10,260 nucleotides of DNA from an uncultured Allomuricauda sp. (lineage in GTDB: Bacteria > Bacteroidota > Bacteroidia > Flavobacteriales > Flavobacteriaceae). The stretch lies in NCBI GenBank assembly GCA_937911965.1, contig CALDPL010000196.1, positions 1 to 10,260 on the forward strand. Direction: 5' to 3'. Below the pieces are notes generated by a model. That model did not search any database, was not told the DNA's origin, and saw only the letters and a list, made by a program, of their open reading frames with translations. Numbering within the stretch: position 1 is the stretch's first letter; every line of letters begins with the position of its first letter. Made by a program: the position numbers and the translations under genes. Below are positions 1-6,931 of this stretch, piece after piece.

Positions 1-342
1 CAGCGCTCGCGTGATCTCGAGCCGGCGGCGCTCGCCGCCCGGGTCGTGGTCGCCGGCCTGGACATGGACTTCAAGGGAAATCCCTTTGGACCCATGCCCG
101 CCCTTATGGCCACGGCGGAATACGTGACCAAGGTCCACGCGGTCTGTACCCGTACCGGAAACCTCGCCAACTACAGCTTTAGGACCTCCAATGATGAAAA
201 TCTGGTGCTCCTGGGCGAGACCGGGGAATACGAACCCTTGAGCCGGGCCGCCTTTTTCAAGGCCATGTTGCGGGAGAAAATAAACGATATGGAAGTGACG
301 GCCGAGGAACTGGCCCCAAAAAACCGCAAACCCCATGGCTGA
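1..342 (+). CDS. tdk: Thymidine kinase, 3' part (5' end outside the window)
   Basis: This is the C-terminal half of a TK1-type thymidine kinase, which phosphorylates thymidine to dTMP with ATP in the cytosolic salvage pathway. The frame is open from base 1. The segment VVVAGLDMDFKGNPFGPMP, then ATAEYVTKVHAVCTRTG and the late EYEPLSRAAF are typical of the bacteroidotal form. In the lasso region the usual CxxC zinc pair reads C-T-R-T and no second Cys/His pair follows, so zinc is probably not bound; from memory this is common in this phylum. The first ~15 codons are unusually GC-rich and do not show the expected DExQFF region, so the left edge is doubtful. The GTG at 46 is an internal Val codon, not a believable start. 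The stop overlaps the start of alr by 8 bases, suggesting coupled translation. The family is certain; the first 45 bases are less so. Confidence 0.9.
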   Translation, partial: QRSRDLEPAALAARVVVAGLDMDFKGNPFGPMPALMATAEYVTKVHAVCTRTGNLANYSFRTSNDENLVLLGETGEYEPLSRAAFFKAMLREKINDMEVTAEELAPKNRKPHG

Positions 343-1444
343 ACTCGATGGGACCACTTTGGAACTGGACCTGTCGGCCCTGGAACACAACTATAAATTT
401 TTTCGCTCCAAAATACGGGAGGAAACCAAATTCCTGGCCGTGGTCAAGGCCTTTGCCTACGGCAGTGACATGCAGGCCATCGCCAAGAAATTGGAGGCCC
501 TGGGCGTGGATTGCCTGGCCGTGGCCTATGCCCGGGAGGGCTTGTCACTCCGGGAGGCCGGCATAGGGATCCCCATTCTGGTCCTCCATCCCCTGCAGGC
601 CAATTTTGGGGAAATGATCCGGGGACAATTGGAGCCCTGCCTGTACTCCCCAAAGGTGTTGGGGGAATTTCTGAAAAAGGCCGAAGCGCTCGGGACCCGG
701 GAGTATCCGATCCACATAAAACTCAATACCGGACTCAACCGATTGGGATTTTCCCATGGGCATATCCACCTCCTGTCCAATTCCCTCAAGGGCAACCGAA
801 ATGTCGGGGTGGTATCGGTGTTTTCCCACCTGGCCGCTTCGGAAGATCTGTCACAGGCCCAATTCAGCCTCGGACAGATCGGGGACTTTGAAAAAATGGC
901 CGCCGAATTGGCCCAAAATCTGGGTCATGCCCCCATCCGGCATATGTTGAACAGCTCGGGGATCCTCAACTATCCCGAGGCCCAATTTGAAATGGTGCGC
1001 TCCGGGATCGGACTCTATGGCTATGGCAACGACCCCACGGTGGATGCCGTCCTTCGGCCGGTGGCCACCCTGAGGACCATCATCTCCCAGATCCACGAAA
1101 TCGGGCCGGGGCAGTCCGTGGGATACAACCGGGGCTTCACCGCCAAGGGGCACATCCGCACGGCCACCCTCCCCCTGGGCCATGCCGACGGCATTGGACG
1201 GCAATACGGGAAGGGCAGGGCCTCTGTCCTGATCGGGGGGAAGCGGGCCCCGATCATAGGCAATGTCTGCATGGACATGATCATGGTGGATGTCAGCGGA
1301 ATCGACTGCGAAGAAGGGGACGGGGCAGTGGTGTTCGGCCCCGACAATTCGGCAGAAAACTTTGCATCGACGGCCGGCACCATCTCCTACGAGATCCTGA
1401 CCGCCATCTCCCAAAGGGTCAAAAGACGGATCCTGGGGGATTGA
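335..1444 (+). CDS. alr: Alanine racemase
   Basis: PLP-dependent alanine racemase (EC 5.1.1.1) interconverts L- and D-alanine in the cytosol and supplies D-alanine for peptidoglycan. At 369 residues the length is normal for a single-domain Alr. The N-terminal TIM barrel carries the PLP lysine K38 in VVKAFAYGSD, where most Alr enzymes read KANAYG; the Phe variant is what I remember from flavobacteria. HIKLNTGLNRLGF and MVRSGIGLYGYG are family motifs of the barrel. The second catalytic base, Tyr, is Y264 in SVGYNRGF, and GNVCMDMIMVDVSG lies in the C-terminal beta domain. The ATG at 335 sits inside the end of tdk and gives a start right before the conserved TTLELDLSALEHN. Co-transcription with tdk is likely. 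No clear terminator is visible in the 73 bases before mscL, so mscL may be read from the same transcript. Confidence 0.96.
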   Translation: MAELDGTTLELDLSALEHNYKFFRSKIREETKFLAVVKAFAYGSDMQAIAKKLEALGVDCLAVAYAREGLSLREAGIGIPILVLHPLQANFGEMIRGQLEPCLYSPKVLGEFLKKAEALGTREYPIHIKLNTGLNRLGFSHGHIHLLSNSLKGNRNVGVVSVFSHLAASEDLSQAQFSLGQIGDFEKMAAELAQNLGHAPIRHMLNSSGILNYPEAQFEMVRSGIGLYGYGNDPTVDAVLRPVATLRTIISQIHEIGPGQSVGYNRGFTAKGHIRTATLPLGHADGIGRQYGKGRASVLIGGKRAPIIGNVCMDMIMVDVSGIDCEEGDGAVVFGPDNSAENFASTAGTISYEILTAISQRVKRRILGD

Positions 1445-1517
1445 TTTTTTTCGTTTTTCCAAAAAGAAGTCCCATTTTTGTTTAATTTGATCCAATTAAC
1501 CAATACTTCGGAAAACT

Positions 1518-1922
1518 ATGGGATTTTTAAAAGAGTTCAAGGATTTCGCAATGAAGGGGAACCTCATCGATATAGCGGTGGGTTTCGTCATGGGTGCCGC
1601 CTTCAACAAACTGGTATCCTCCTTTACCGGGGGCATTGTCTCCCCCTTGGTCGGGTTGTTGTTCAAATCCGACTTCAACGACCTTAAATGGGTGATCACC
1701 GAAGGTACGGTGGACGAGACAGGGAAAATCGTCGGAGAAATTTCCGTGCTCTACGGGGAGTTCCTCACCAACACCATTGACTTTTTGATCGTGGCCTTCG
1801 TAATGTTCATCATCGTCAAGGCCGTCAACAAATTGAAAAGGGAAGAGCCCCCGGCCCCACCTGCAGGACCGACCCAGGAAGAACTCTTGGCAGAGATTCG
1901 CGACCTGTTGAAAAAACAATAA
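1518..1922 (+). CDS. mscL: Large-conductance mechanosensitive channel MscL
   Basis: MscL forms a pentameric pore in the inner membrane that opens under high membrane tension and releases solutes after hypo-osmotic shock. The 134-residue protein has the family layout: an N-terminal amphipathic helix (GFLKEFKDFAMKGN), a first membrane helix at about 14-46 with the pore-lining IDIAVGFVMGAAFNKLVSS, a periplasmic loop at about 50-77, a second membrane helix at about 78-103 (TNTIDFLIVAFVMFIIVKAVN), a Pro-rich linker (EEPPAPPAGP) and a C-terminal helix (EELLAEIRDLLKK) that bundles in the cytoplasm. The ATG at 1518 is the only start that gives the conserved N-terminal helix. The upstream gap is AT-rich. 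A TTAATTTG at 1482-1489 resembles a -7 element, but I see no well-placed TTG, so an independent promoter is uncertain. A strong terminator follows. Confidence 0.97.
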   Translation: MGFLKEFKDFAMKGNLIDIAVGFVMGAAFNKLVSSFTGGIVSPLVGLLFKSDFNDLKWVITEGTVDETGKIVGEISVLYGEFLTNTIDFLIVAFVMFIIVKAVNKLKREEPPAPPAGPTQEELLAEIRDLLKKQ

Positions 1923-1969
1923 GATCGACCGAGGGATTCGGCCCAACACCGCTGCACCGGTTAACCCAA

Positions 1970-2004
1970 AACCACCAAGGCAACACAAAAAAGCCTTGGT
2001 GGTT
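1970..2004 (+). terminator. Rho-independent terminator after mscL
   Basis: A perfect 12-bp stem is formed by AACCACCAAGGC (1970-1981) and GCCTTGGTGGTT (1993-2004) around an 11-base A-rich loop, and GTTTTATTT follows at once. It separates the tdk-alr-mscL block from the asd promoter. Confidence 0.9.
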
Positions 2005-2053
2005 GTTTTATTTACAACATTTTGTTATATTTTATTAAACCCTGCTTAAAACA

Positions 2054-2084
2054 TTGGTTTTGATCGCGCTCTGGTTTACCTTTG
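2054..2084 (+). promoter_or_regulatory. Bacteroidota-type promoter for asd
   Basis: TTG at 2054-2056, a 20-bp spacer and TACCTTTG at 2077-2084 match the Bacteroidota sigma-A consensus (TTG, 17-23 bp, TAnnTTTG). Transcription would start near 2091, giving a leader of about 14 bases before the ATG at 2105. Its position just behind the mscL terminator supports it. It also shows that the longer open frame beginning at the same TTG is not the real start of asd. Confidence 0.75.
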
Positions 2085-2104
2085 CGTCAAGAAATCAAAA
2101 GAAG

Positions 2105-3118
2105 ATGAAAATAGCGGTCATTGGAGCCACCGGAATGGTGGGCGAGGTCATGTTGAAGGTATTGGAGGAACGCAACTTCCCCATTTCGGAATTGCTCTTG
2201 GTGGCCTCGGAGCGATCGGTGGGCAAAAAGCTCAATTTCAAGGGTAGGGAACACCCTGTCATCTCCCTGGAAGATGCAGTGGCCGCCAAGCCGGACATCG
2301 CCCTCTTTTCAGCCGGGGGGGACACCTCCCTGGAATGGGCGCCCAAGTTTGCCGAAGTGGGCACCACCGTGATCGACAATTCCTCGGCCTGGAGGATGGA
2401 CCCCACAAAGAAATTGGTGGTCCCCGAAATCAACGCAAAGGAACTTGGTCCCCGGGACAAGATCATTGCCAACCCCAATTGTTCCACCATACAATTGGTC
2501 CTGGCCCTGGCCCCCCTGCACCAAAAATATCAAATGAAGCGGGTGGTGGTCTCCACCTACCAGTCCGTATCGGGAACAGGCGTGAAGGCGGTCCGACAAA
2601 TGGAGAACGAGGCCGCCGGCGTAAAAGGGGAGATGGCCTACCCCTATCCCATCAACCGAAATGTCCTGCCCCACTGCGACAGCTTTTTGGACAACGGCTA
2701 TACCAAGGAAGAGATGAAGTTGGCCCGGGAACCCCAAAAGATCCTGGACGACCGAACCTTTTCGGTCACCGCGACCGCGGTTCGCGTCCCAACTTCCGGA
2801 GGCCATTCCGAATCCGTCAATGTGGAATTCCACAGGGATTTCGATCTGTCCGAGGTCCGCAGGATCTTCCGGGAAAGCCCGGGAATCAAACTACAGGACA
2901 ATCCGGATACCAACACCTACCCCATGCCGGTCTACGCCAATGGAAAGGATGAGGTCTTCGTGGGGCGGTTGAGAAGGGATGAGACCCAGCCCAACAGTCT
3001 GAACCTGTGGATTGTGGCCGACAACCTGAGAAAGGGGGCCGCCACCAACGCAGTGCAGATAGCGGAGTATTTGGTGGAACACGGGCTGCTTGCCAAAGCC
3101 CCCCAGGGCACTTCTTAA
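2105..3118 (+). CDS. asd: Aspartate-semialdehyde dehydrogenase
   Basis: Asd (EC 1.2.1.11) reduces aspartyl phosphate to aspartate semialdehyde with NADPH. This is the branch point to lysine and diaminopimelate, threonine and methionine. The 337-residue protein starts with the Rossmann loop GATGMVG (G7-G13). The active-site cysteine is C126 in NPNCSTIQ, followed by the conserved SVSGTGVKAV segment. The catalytic acid/base is H234 in SGGHSESV. I chose the ATG at 2105 because it puts MKIAVIGATG at the N-terminus as in the family. An in-frame TTG at 2054 would add 17 residues without family counterpart and lies inside the promoter. The gene has its own promoter and is probably a single transcription unit, or continues weakly into the peptidase gene 75 bases on. 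Confidence 0.96.
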   Translation: MKIAVIGATGMVGEVMLKVLEERNFPISELLLVASERSVGKKLNFKGREHPVISLEDAVAAKPDIALFSAGGDTSLEWAPKFAEVGTTVIDNSSAWRMDPTKKLVVPEINAKELGPRDKIIANPNCSTIQLVLALAPLHQKYQMKRVVVSTYQSVSGTGVKAVRQMENEAAGVKGEMAYPYPINRNVLPHCDSFLDNGYTKEEMKLAREPQKILDDRTFSVTATAVRVPTSGGHSESVNVEFHRDFDLSEVRRIFRESPGIKLQDNPDTNTYPMPVYANGKDEVFVGRLRRDETQPNSLNLWIVADNLRKGAATNAVQIAEYLVEHGLLAKAPQGTS

Positions 3119-3122
3119 AAAT

Positions 3123-3139
3123 CGGCCAAAATTTGGCCG
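3123..3139. repeat. Short inverted repeat after asd
   Basis: CGGCCAAA and TTTGGCCG form an almost loop-free palindrome of 17 bases, five bases after the asd stop. No T-run follows on the + strand, whereas on the - strand it is followed by ATTTTTAAG. As a terminator for asd it is weak. It could also be a protein binding site between asd and the peptidase gene. Confidence 0.4.
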
Positions 3140-3193
3140 CTCCAAGGGGATTGTCCATTTTTATGGTATTTTTATCCGACTCAAACCAAGAAA

Positions 3194-5347
3194 ATGAAAA
3201 AGTTAATCCCCTTGACCTTGGCCCTTATTCTTACGGCCTGCAATGAAAACACAAAAAGAGAACCGATCGTAGTGAACTATCCGACCACTGAAAAAGTCGA
3301 TACCGTGGACACCTATTTCGGCACCGAAGTGCCCGATCCCTATCGCTGGCTCGAAGATGACCGCAGTGCCGAGACCGAGGCCTGGGTCAAGGAGCAGAAC
3401 AAGGTCACCTTTGGCTACCTGGACCAAATCCCCTTTAGGGAAGACCTGAAAAACCGCCTGGAAAAACTTTGGAACTACGAAAAGGTCGGCTCCCCTTTCA
3501 AAGAAGGCGATTATACCTACCATTACAGGAACAACGGCCTTCAAAACCAATATGTGGTCTACAGGACAGATTCCCAAGGCACCGAAGAGGTCTTTTTGGA
3601 CCCCAACACCTTCTCCGAGGACGGCACCACCTCCCTGATGGGGCTGAGCTTTACCAAGGACGGCTCCAGGGCGGCCTATCTTATTTCGGAGGGAGGAAGT
3701 GATTGGAGAAAGGGCATCGTGATCGATGCGGTCTCCAAGGAAATTGTGGAGGACACCCTGGTGGACATCAAATTCAGCGGCATCTCTTGGAAAGGGAACG
3801 ATGGTTTCTTCTATTCCAGTTACGACAAACCCGAAGGCAGTGAGCTTTCGGCCAAGACCGACGAGCACAAACTGTACTACCACAAGGTGGGTACGCCCCA
3901 ATCCGAGGACCAACTGGTCTTTGGGGGGATACCCGAGGAAAAACACCGCTATGTGGGCGGGCGGGTCTCCGAGGATGAAAACTACCTTTTTATCACCGCT
4001 TCCGTTTCCACCTCGGGCAACAAACTCTTCCTCAAGGACCTCAGGGATCCCAATGCCGAATTGATCGTCATCCAGGGGGATACCGAGGCGGACACCTATG
4101 TGATCGACAATGAGGGATCTACCCTCTATCTGGTCACCGATCGCAATGCCCCCAACAAAAAAGTGGTGGTCGTACAGGCCTCCAATCCCGGACCGGACCA
4201 ATGGAAGGATCTGATCCCAGAAACCGAAAACGTACTTACCGCCGGGACCGGTGGGGGCTACTTTTTTGCGGAATATATGGTCGATGCCATTTCCAAGGTC
4301 TACCAGTATGGGTATGACGGGAAGCTGGTGCGGGAAATCGAATTGCCGGGATTGGGAAGCGCAGGTGGATTCGGGGGCAAGAAGGAGGAATCTGAGTTTT
4401 ACTTCTCCTTCACCAATTACAATACCCCGAGCTCCATCTATAAATATAATGTGGAGACCGGCCAATACGAGCAATATTGGAAGCCACAGATCGACTTTAA
4501 CCCTGAGGATTACCAGTCCGAACAGGTCTTCTACACCTCCAAGGACGGCACCCGGGTCCCCATGATCATCACCTATAAAAAAGGATTGGAGCGCAACGGC
4601 AAAAACCCCACCATGCTCTACGGATATGGAGGCTTCAACATCAGCCTGACGCCATCGTTCAGCATTGTGAACGCGATCTGGATGGAGCAGGGGGGAATCT
4701 ATGCGGTACCCAATCTAAGGGGCGGGGGGGAATACGGCAAGGAATGGCATTTGGCGGGGACCAAACTCCAAAAGCAGAACGTCTTCGATGATTTTATCGC
4801 CGCGGCCGAGTACCTGATCGAAAACAACTATACCTCCAAGGAATACCTGGCCATCAGGGGCGGGTCCAACGGAGGATTGCTGGTCGGTGCCACCATGACC
4901 CAACGGCCCGATTTGATGCAAGTCGCCCTTCCCGCCGTGGGGGTGATGGACATGCTCCGCTACCACACCTTTACCGCAGGGGCCGGTTGGGCCTATGACT
5001 ATGGAACGGCTCAGGACAATGCGGAAATGTTCAACTATCTGAAGGGCTATTCCCCGGTACACAATGTGGAGGAAGGCGTCCACTACCCGGCCACCCTGGT
5101 CACCACAGGGGACCACGACGATCGGGTGGTCCCTGCGCACAGTTTCAAGTTTGCCGCGGAATTGCAGGAAAAACAGGCAGGTGACGCCCCCACCCTGATC
5201 CGCATCGAGACCAATGCGGGACATGGAGCGGGGACGCCGGTGAGCAAGACCATCGAACAATATGCAGATATCTATGGCTTTACCCTCTACAATATGGGCT
5301 TTGACCGACTCCCCAACCAGGCCGTATTGAAAGAGTTCAAGGAATAA
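3194..5347 (+). CDS. Prolyl oligopeptidase family serine peptidase (S9A), lipoprotein
   Basis: This serine peptidase cuts short peptides after proline. The 717-residue protein begins with a lipoprotein signal ([16 protein letters not shown]), with the lipobox LTAC and acylated C16, so it is expected to be membrane-anchored in the periplasm or at the cell surface. An N-terminal segment ([10 protein letters not shown] at about 50-60) leads into a beta-propeller at roughly 90-440. The alpha/beta hydrolase domain follows. It carries YGYGGF (476-481, Y478 as probable oxyanion residue), the nucleophile S558 in GGSNGG, D642 in GDHDDRVVP with the substrate-binding R644, and H677 in GHGAG. Order and spacing match porcine prolyl oligopeptidase (S554, D641, H680). 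All catalytic residues are present, so the enzyme should be active. No typical promoter is visible in the 75-base gap; a TATTTTTA at 3167-3174 is only a near match. A role in peptide scavenging is inference. Confidence 0.95.
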   Translation: MKKLIPLTLALILTACNENTKREPIVVNYPTTEKVDTVDTYFGTEVPDPYRWLEDDRSAETEAWVKEQNKVTFGYLDQIPFREDLKNRLEKLWNYEKVGSPFKEGDYTYHYRNNGLQNQYVVYRTDSQGTEEVFLDPNTFSEDGTTSLMGLSFTKDGSRAAYLISEGGSDWRKGIVIDAVSKEIVEDTLVDIKFSGISWKGNDGFFYSSYDKPEGSELSAKTDEHKLYYHKVGTPQSEDQLVFGGIPEEKHRYVGGRVSEDENYLFITASVSTSGNKLFLKDLRDPNAELIVIQGDTEADTYVIDNEGSTLYLVTDRNAPNKKVVVVQASNPGPDQWKDLIPETENVLTAGTGGGYFFAEYMVDAISKVYQYGYDGKLVREIELPGLGSAGGFGGKKEESEFYFSFTNYNTPSSIYKYNVETGQYEQYWKPQIDFNPEDYQSEQVFYTSKDGTRVPMIITYKKGLERNGKNPTMLYGYGGFNISLTPSFSIVNAIWMEQGGIYAVPNLRGGGEYGKEWHLAGTKLQKQNVFDDFIAAAEYLIENNYTSKEYLAIRGGSNGGLLVGATMTQRPDLMQVALPAVGVMDMLRYHTFTAGAGWAYDYGTAQDNAEMFNYLKGYSPVHNVEEGVHYPATLVTTGDHDDRVVPAHSFKFAAELQEKQAGDAPTLIRIETNAGHGAGTPVSKTIEQYADIYGFTLYNMGFDRLPNQAVLKEFKE

Positions 5348-5355
5348 GTAATCCA

Positions 5356-5390
5356 AAGGCCGCCCCCGGACCTACAGGGGGGCGGTCCTT
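5356..5390 (+). terminator. GC-rich hairpin after the peptidase gene, without a T-run
   Basis: CCGCCCCC (5360-5367) pairs with GGGGGCGG (5378-5385) around a 10-base loop, and AAGG and CCTT extend the stem past a one-base bulge. The sequence after it is GATGACCGCAT, with no T-run. It may act as a pause, RNA stabiliser or factor-dependent terminator. The ABC gene starts only 11 bases further on, so partial read-through is possible. Confidence 0.5.
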
Positions 5391-5401
5391 GATGACCGCA
5401 T

Positions 5402-6397
5402 ATGCTAAAAGTCCGAATTGAATCCTTTGGATACGGGGATCAGACCATCCTGGACGACATCACCCTCGATGTGGCCAAAGGGGAGCATATGGCCCTGATG
5501 GGGGAAAGCGGCTCGGGCAAGAGCAGCCTGCTGAAGATCATCTACGGCTTGCTGCACCTGGAACAGGGTTCCATCTTCTGGGGGGAGAGACAGGCCTTGG
5601 GCCCAAATTTCAACCTGGTTCCCGGGGAACCCTATATGAAATACCTGGCCCAGGATTTTGACCTCATGCCCTTCATCACCGTGGAGGAAAACATCGGACA
5701 GTTTCTTTCCGTTTTCCAAAGGGAAACCCATGCCGAACGTATTGGGGAACTCCTGGAGCTCATAGAAATGCAGGATTTTGCAAAAACCAAGGTCCAAAAG
5801 CTCAGCGGCGGACAACAACAACGGGTGGCCCTGGCCAGGGTCCTGGCCCAGGAGCCCGAACTTTTATTGCTCGACGAGCCCTTTGGGCATATCGATTCCT
5901 TCAAGAGAAACAGCCTGAGGAGAAAGCTGTTCCCCTACCTGAAGAAAAAAGGGATTACCCTGCTAACAGCGAGTCACGATACGGACGATGTACTGCCCTA
6001 TGCCGATCGGGTCCTGGTGCTCCAACAAGGGAGGGCCATCGCCCTTGAAAAGACCAAGAAACTTTACAGAAACCCCCCAGATCGTTATACGGCCTCCCTC
6101 TTTGGGGAAGTGAACCTCCTCCCCATCAAACTCCTGAAATCCTATTCCCAGATCGACCTATCGGTGCTCATCTATCCCCATGAATTCCAGATTTCCGAAC
6201 GCTCCGGCCTCAAGGTCACGGTCGAACATTCCTTTTTCAAGGGCGGCCATTACCTCAACGAAGGACGGACCGAGGAAGGAATCCTCCTCTACTTCAACAC
6301 CCCAAAAAAACAGAAAAAGGAAAGCACAGTTTTTCTTAACGTATCTTTGAAGACCATCAACGCCCGCATCAAGGTTGGACAAACAACAACTACATAG
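5402..6397 (+). CDS. ABC transporter ATP-binding protein, no permease nearby
   Basis: This is an ABC ATPase of 331 residues with a complete nucleotide-binding domain: Walker A GESGSGKS (34-41), Q-loop Q84 in YLAQDFDLMPF, signature LSGGQQQR (134-141), Walker B LLLLDEP (D158, E159) and switch H192 in TASHD. The signature and the DEPFGHID loop resemble importer ATPases of the spermidine/iron/sugar type (PotA, FbpC). The C-terminal ~100 residues would correspond to a TOBE-like regulatory domain, which I infer from position and length and not from a clear motif. No permease or binding protein gene is adjacent, so substrate and direction are unknown. The ATG at 5402 gives a normal N-terminus (MLKVRIESFGYGDQTILDDI). 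The end overlaps the next gene by 23 bases, so both are probably translated from one mRNA. Confidence 0.9.
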   Translation: MLKVRIESFGYGDQTILDDITLDVAKGEHMALMGESGSGKSSLLKIIYGLLHLEQGSIFWGERQALGPNFNLVPGEPYMKYLAQDFDLMPFITVEENIGQFLSVFQRETHAERIGELLELIEMQDFAKTKVQKLSGGQQQRVALARVLAQEPELLLLDEPFGHIDSFKRNSLRRKLFPYLKKKGITLLTASHDTDDVLPYADRVLVLQQGRAIALEKTKKLYRNPPDRYTASLFGEVNLLPIKLLKSYSQIDLSVLIYPHEFQISERSGLKVTVEHSFFKGGHYLNEGRTEEGILLYFNTPKKQKKESTVFLNVSLKTINARIKVGQTTTT

Positions 6398-6782
6398 CGA
6401 ATTGAAGTTCAAGGCAGTCCGCAGCAGCGGTGCCGGTGGACAGCATGTCAACAAGGTATCCTCCAAGGTGGAACTGACCTTTGACCTGCCCGGATCCAAG
6501 GGATTTTCAGAGGCTGAAAAACAAAGATTGCTTTTAAAACTGGACAGGCGTTTGACCAAGGAGGGGACGCTACTGCTCCAATGTGACGAGGCCCGAAGCC
6601 AACACAGAAACAAGGAATTGGTGGTCCTCCGCTTTTTTGCGCTCCTGGAATCGGCCCTGCATGTCCCCAAAAAAAGAAGGCCCTCCAAACCGACACGATC
6701 TTCCATTGAAAAACGGCTTGCTTCCAAAAAGAAAACCTCGGAATTGAAAAAGAAACGGAAAAATCCGGACCTAGATCATTGA
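6375..6782 (+). CDS. arfB: Peptidyl-tRNA hydrolase ArfB (YaeJ type), ribosome rescue
   Basis: ArfB frees ribosomes stalled on mRNA without a stop codon by hydrolysing the peptidyl-tRNA. The 135-residue protein has the class I release factor core with SSGAGGQHVNKVSSKVEL, GGQ at 21-23. It lacks the stop codon recognition domains. The C-terminal tail is strongly basic (KKRRPSKPTRSSIEKRLASKKK) and in this family inserts into the empty mRNA channel. The start must be the TTG at 6375: the frame is closed by TGA at 6348-6350, no in-frame ATG or GTG precedes the GGQ segment, and this start gives the usual distance to GGQ. It lies inside the end of the ABC gene, so translation is probably coupled. No good Shine-Dalgarno is seen; AAGG touches the start codon directly. 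Confidence 0.93.
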   Translation: MDKQQLHSELKFKAVRSSGAGGQHVNKVSSKVELTFDLPGSKGFSEAEKQRLLLKLDRRLTKEGTLLLQCDEARSQHRNKELVVLRFFALLESALHVPKKRRPSKPTRSSIEKRLASKKKTSELKKKRKNPDLDH

Positions 6783-6931
6783 TTCCCTTAAGGCAGTTTT
6801 TGATGCAGCGCTCCCTGGTAGGACTTTGGTCCAGTAAAGGATGTATCCCTACTTGCCCCAAAAGGAAATCGACCCATAAGATGGATTCTTTTGCCAACCC
6901 ATTGGAGTTGCAATCTCATCAAGGGTAGCCC
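6783..6931. other. Gap between convergent genes, with a small hairpin
   Basis: This 149-base stretch lies between arfB (+) and the ATPase gene (-). I see no gene and no strong terminator in it. A small imperfect hairpin at 6918-6937 (ATCAAGGG / CCCTT-a-GAT with a three-base loop) overlaps the stop codon of the ATPase gene and lacks a T-run on either strand. A CCTTAAGG palindrome lies at about 6786-6793, just after the arfB stop. If the ATPase gene was inserted, its left border should lie here, but no target duplication is visible. Confidence 0.5.

Noticed and set aside
851..1495. Open frame antisense to alr
   Set aside because: Shadow of a well-supported gene; low-complexity translation without recognisable domain.
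2054..2104. Longer start of asd at TTG 2054
   Set aside because: The added 17 residues have no family counterpart and the region is a well-formed promoter; the ATG at 2105 gives the typical N-terminus.
3203..4474. Long open frame antisense to the peptidase gene
   Set aside because: It mirrors the codon structure of a gene with all catalytic motifs, and its translation shows no family features.
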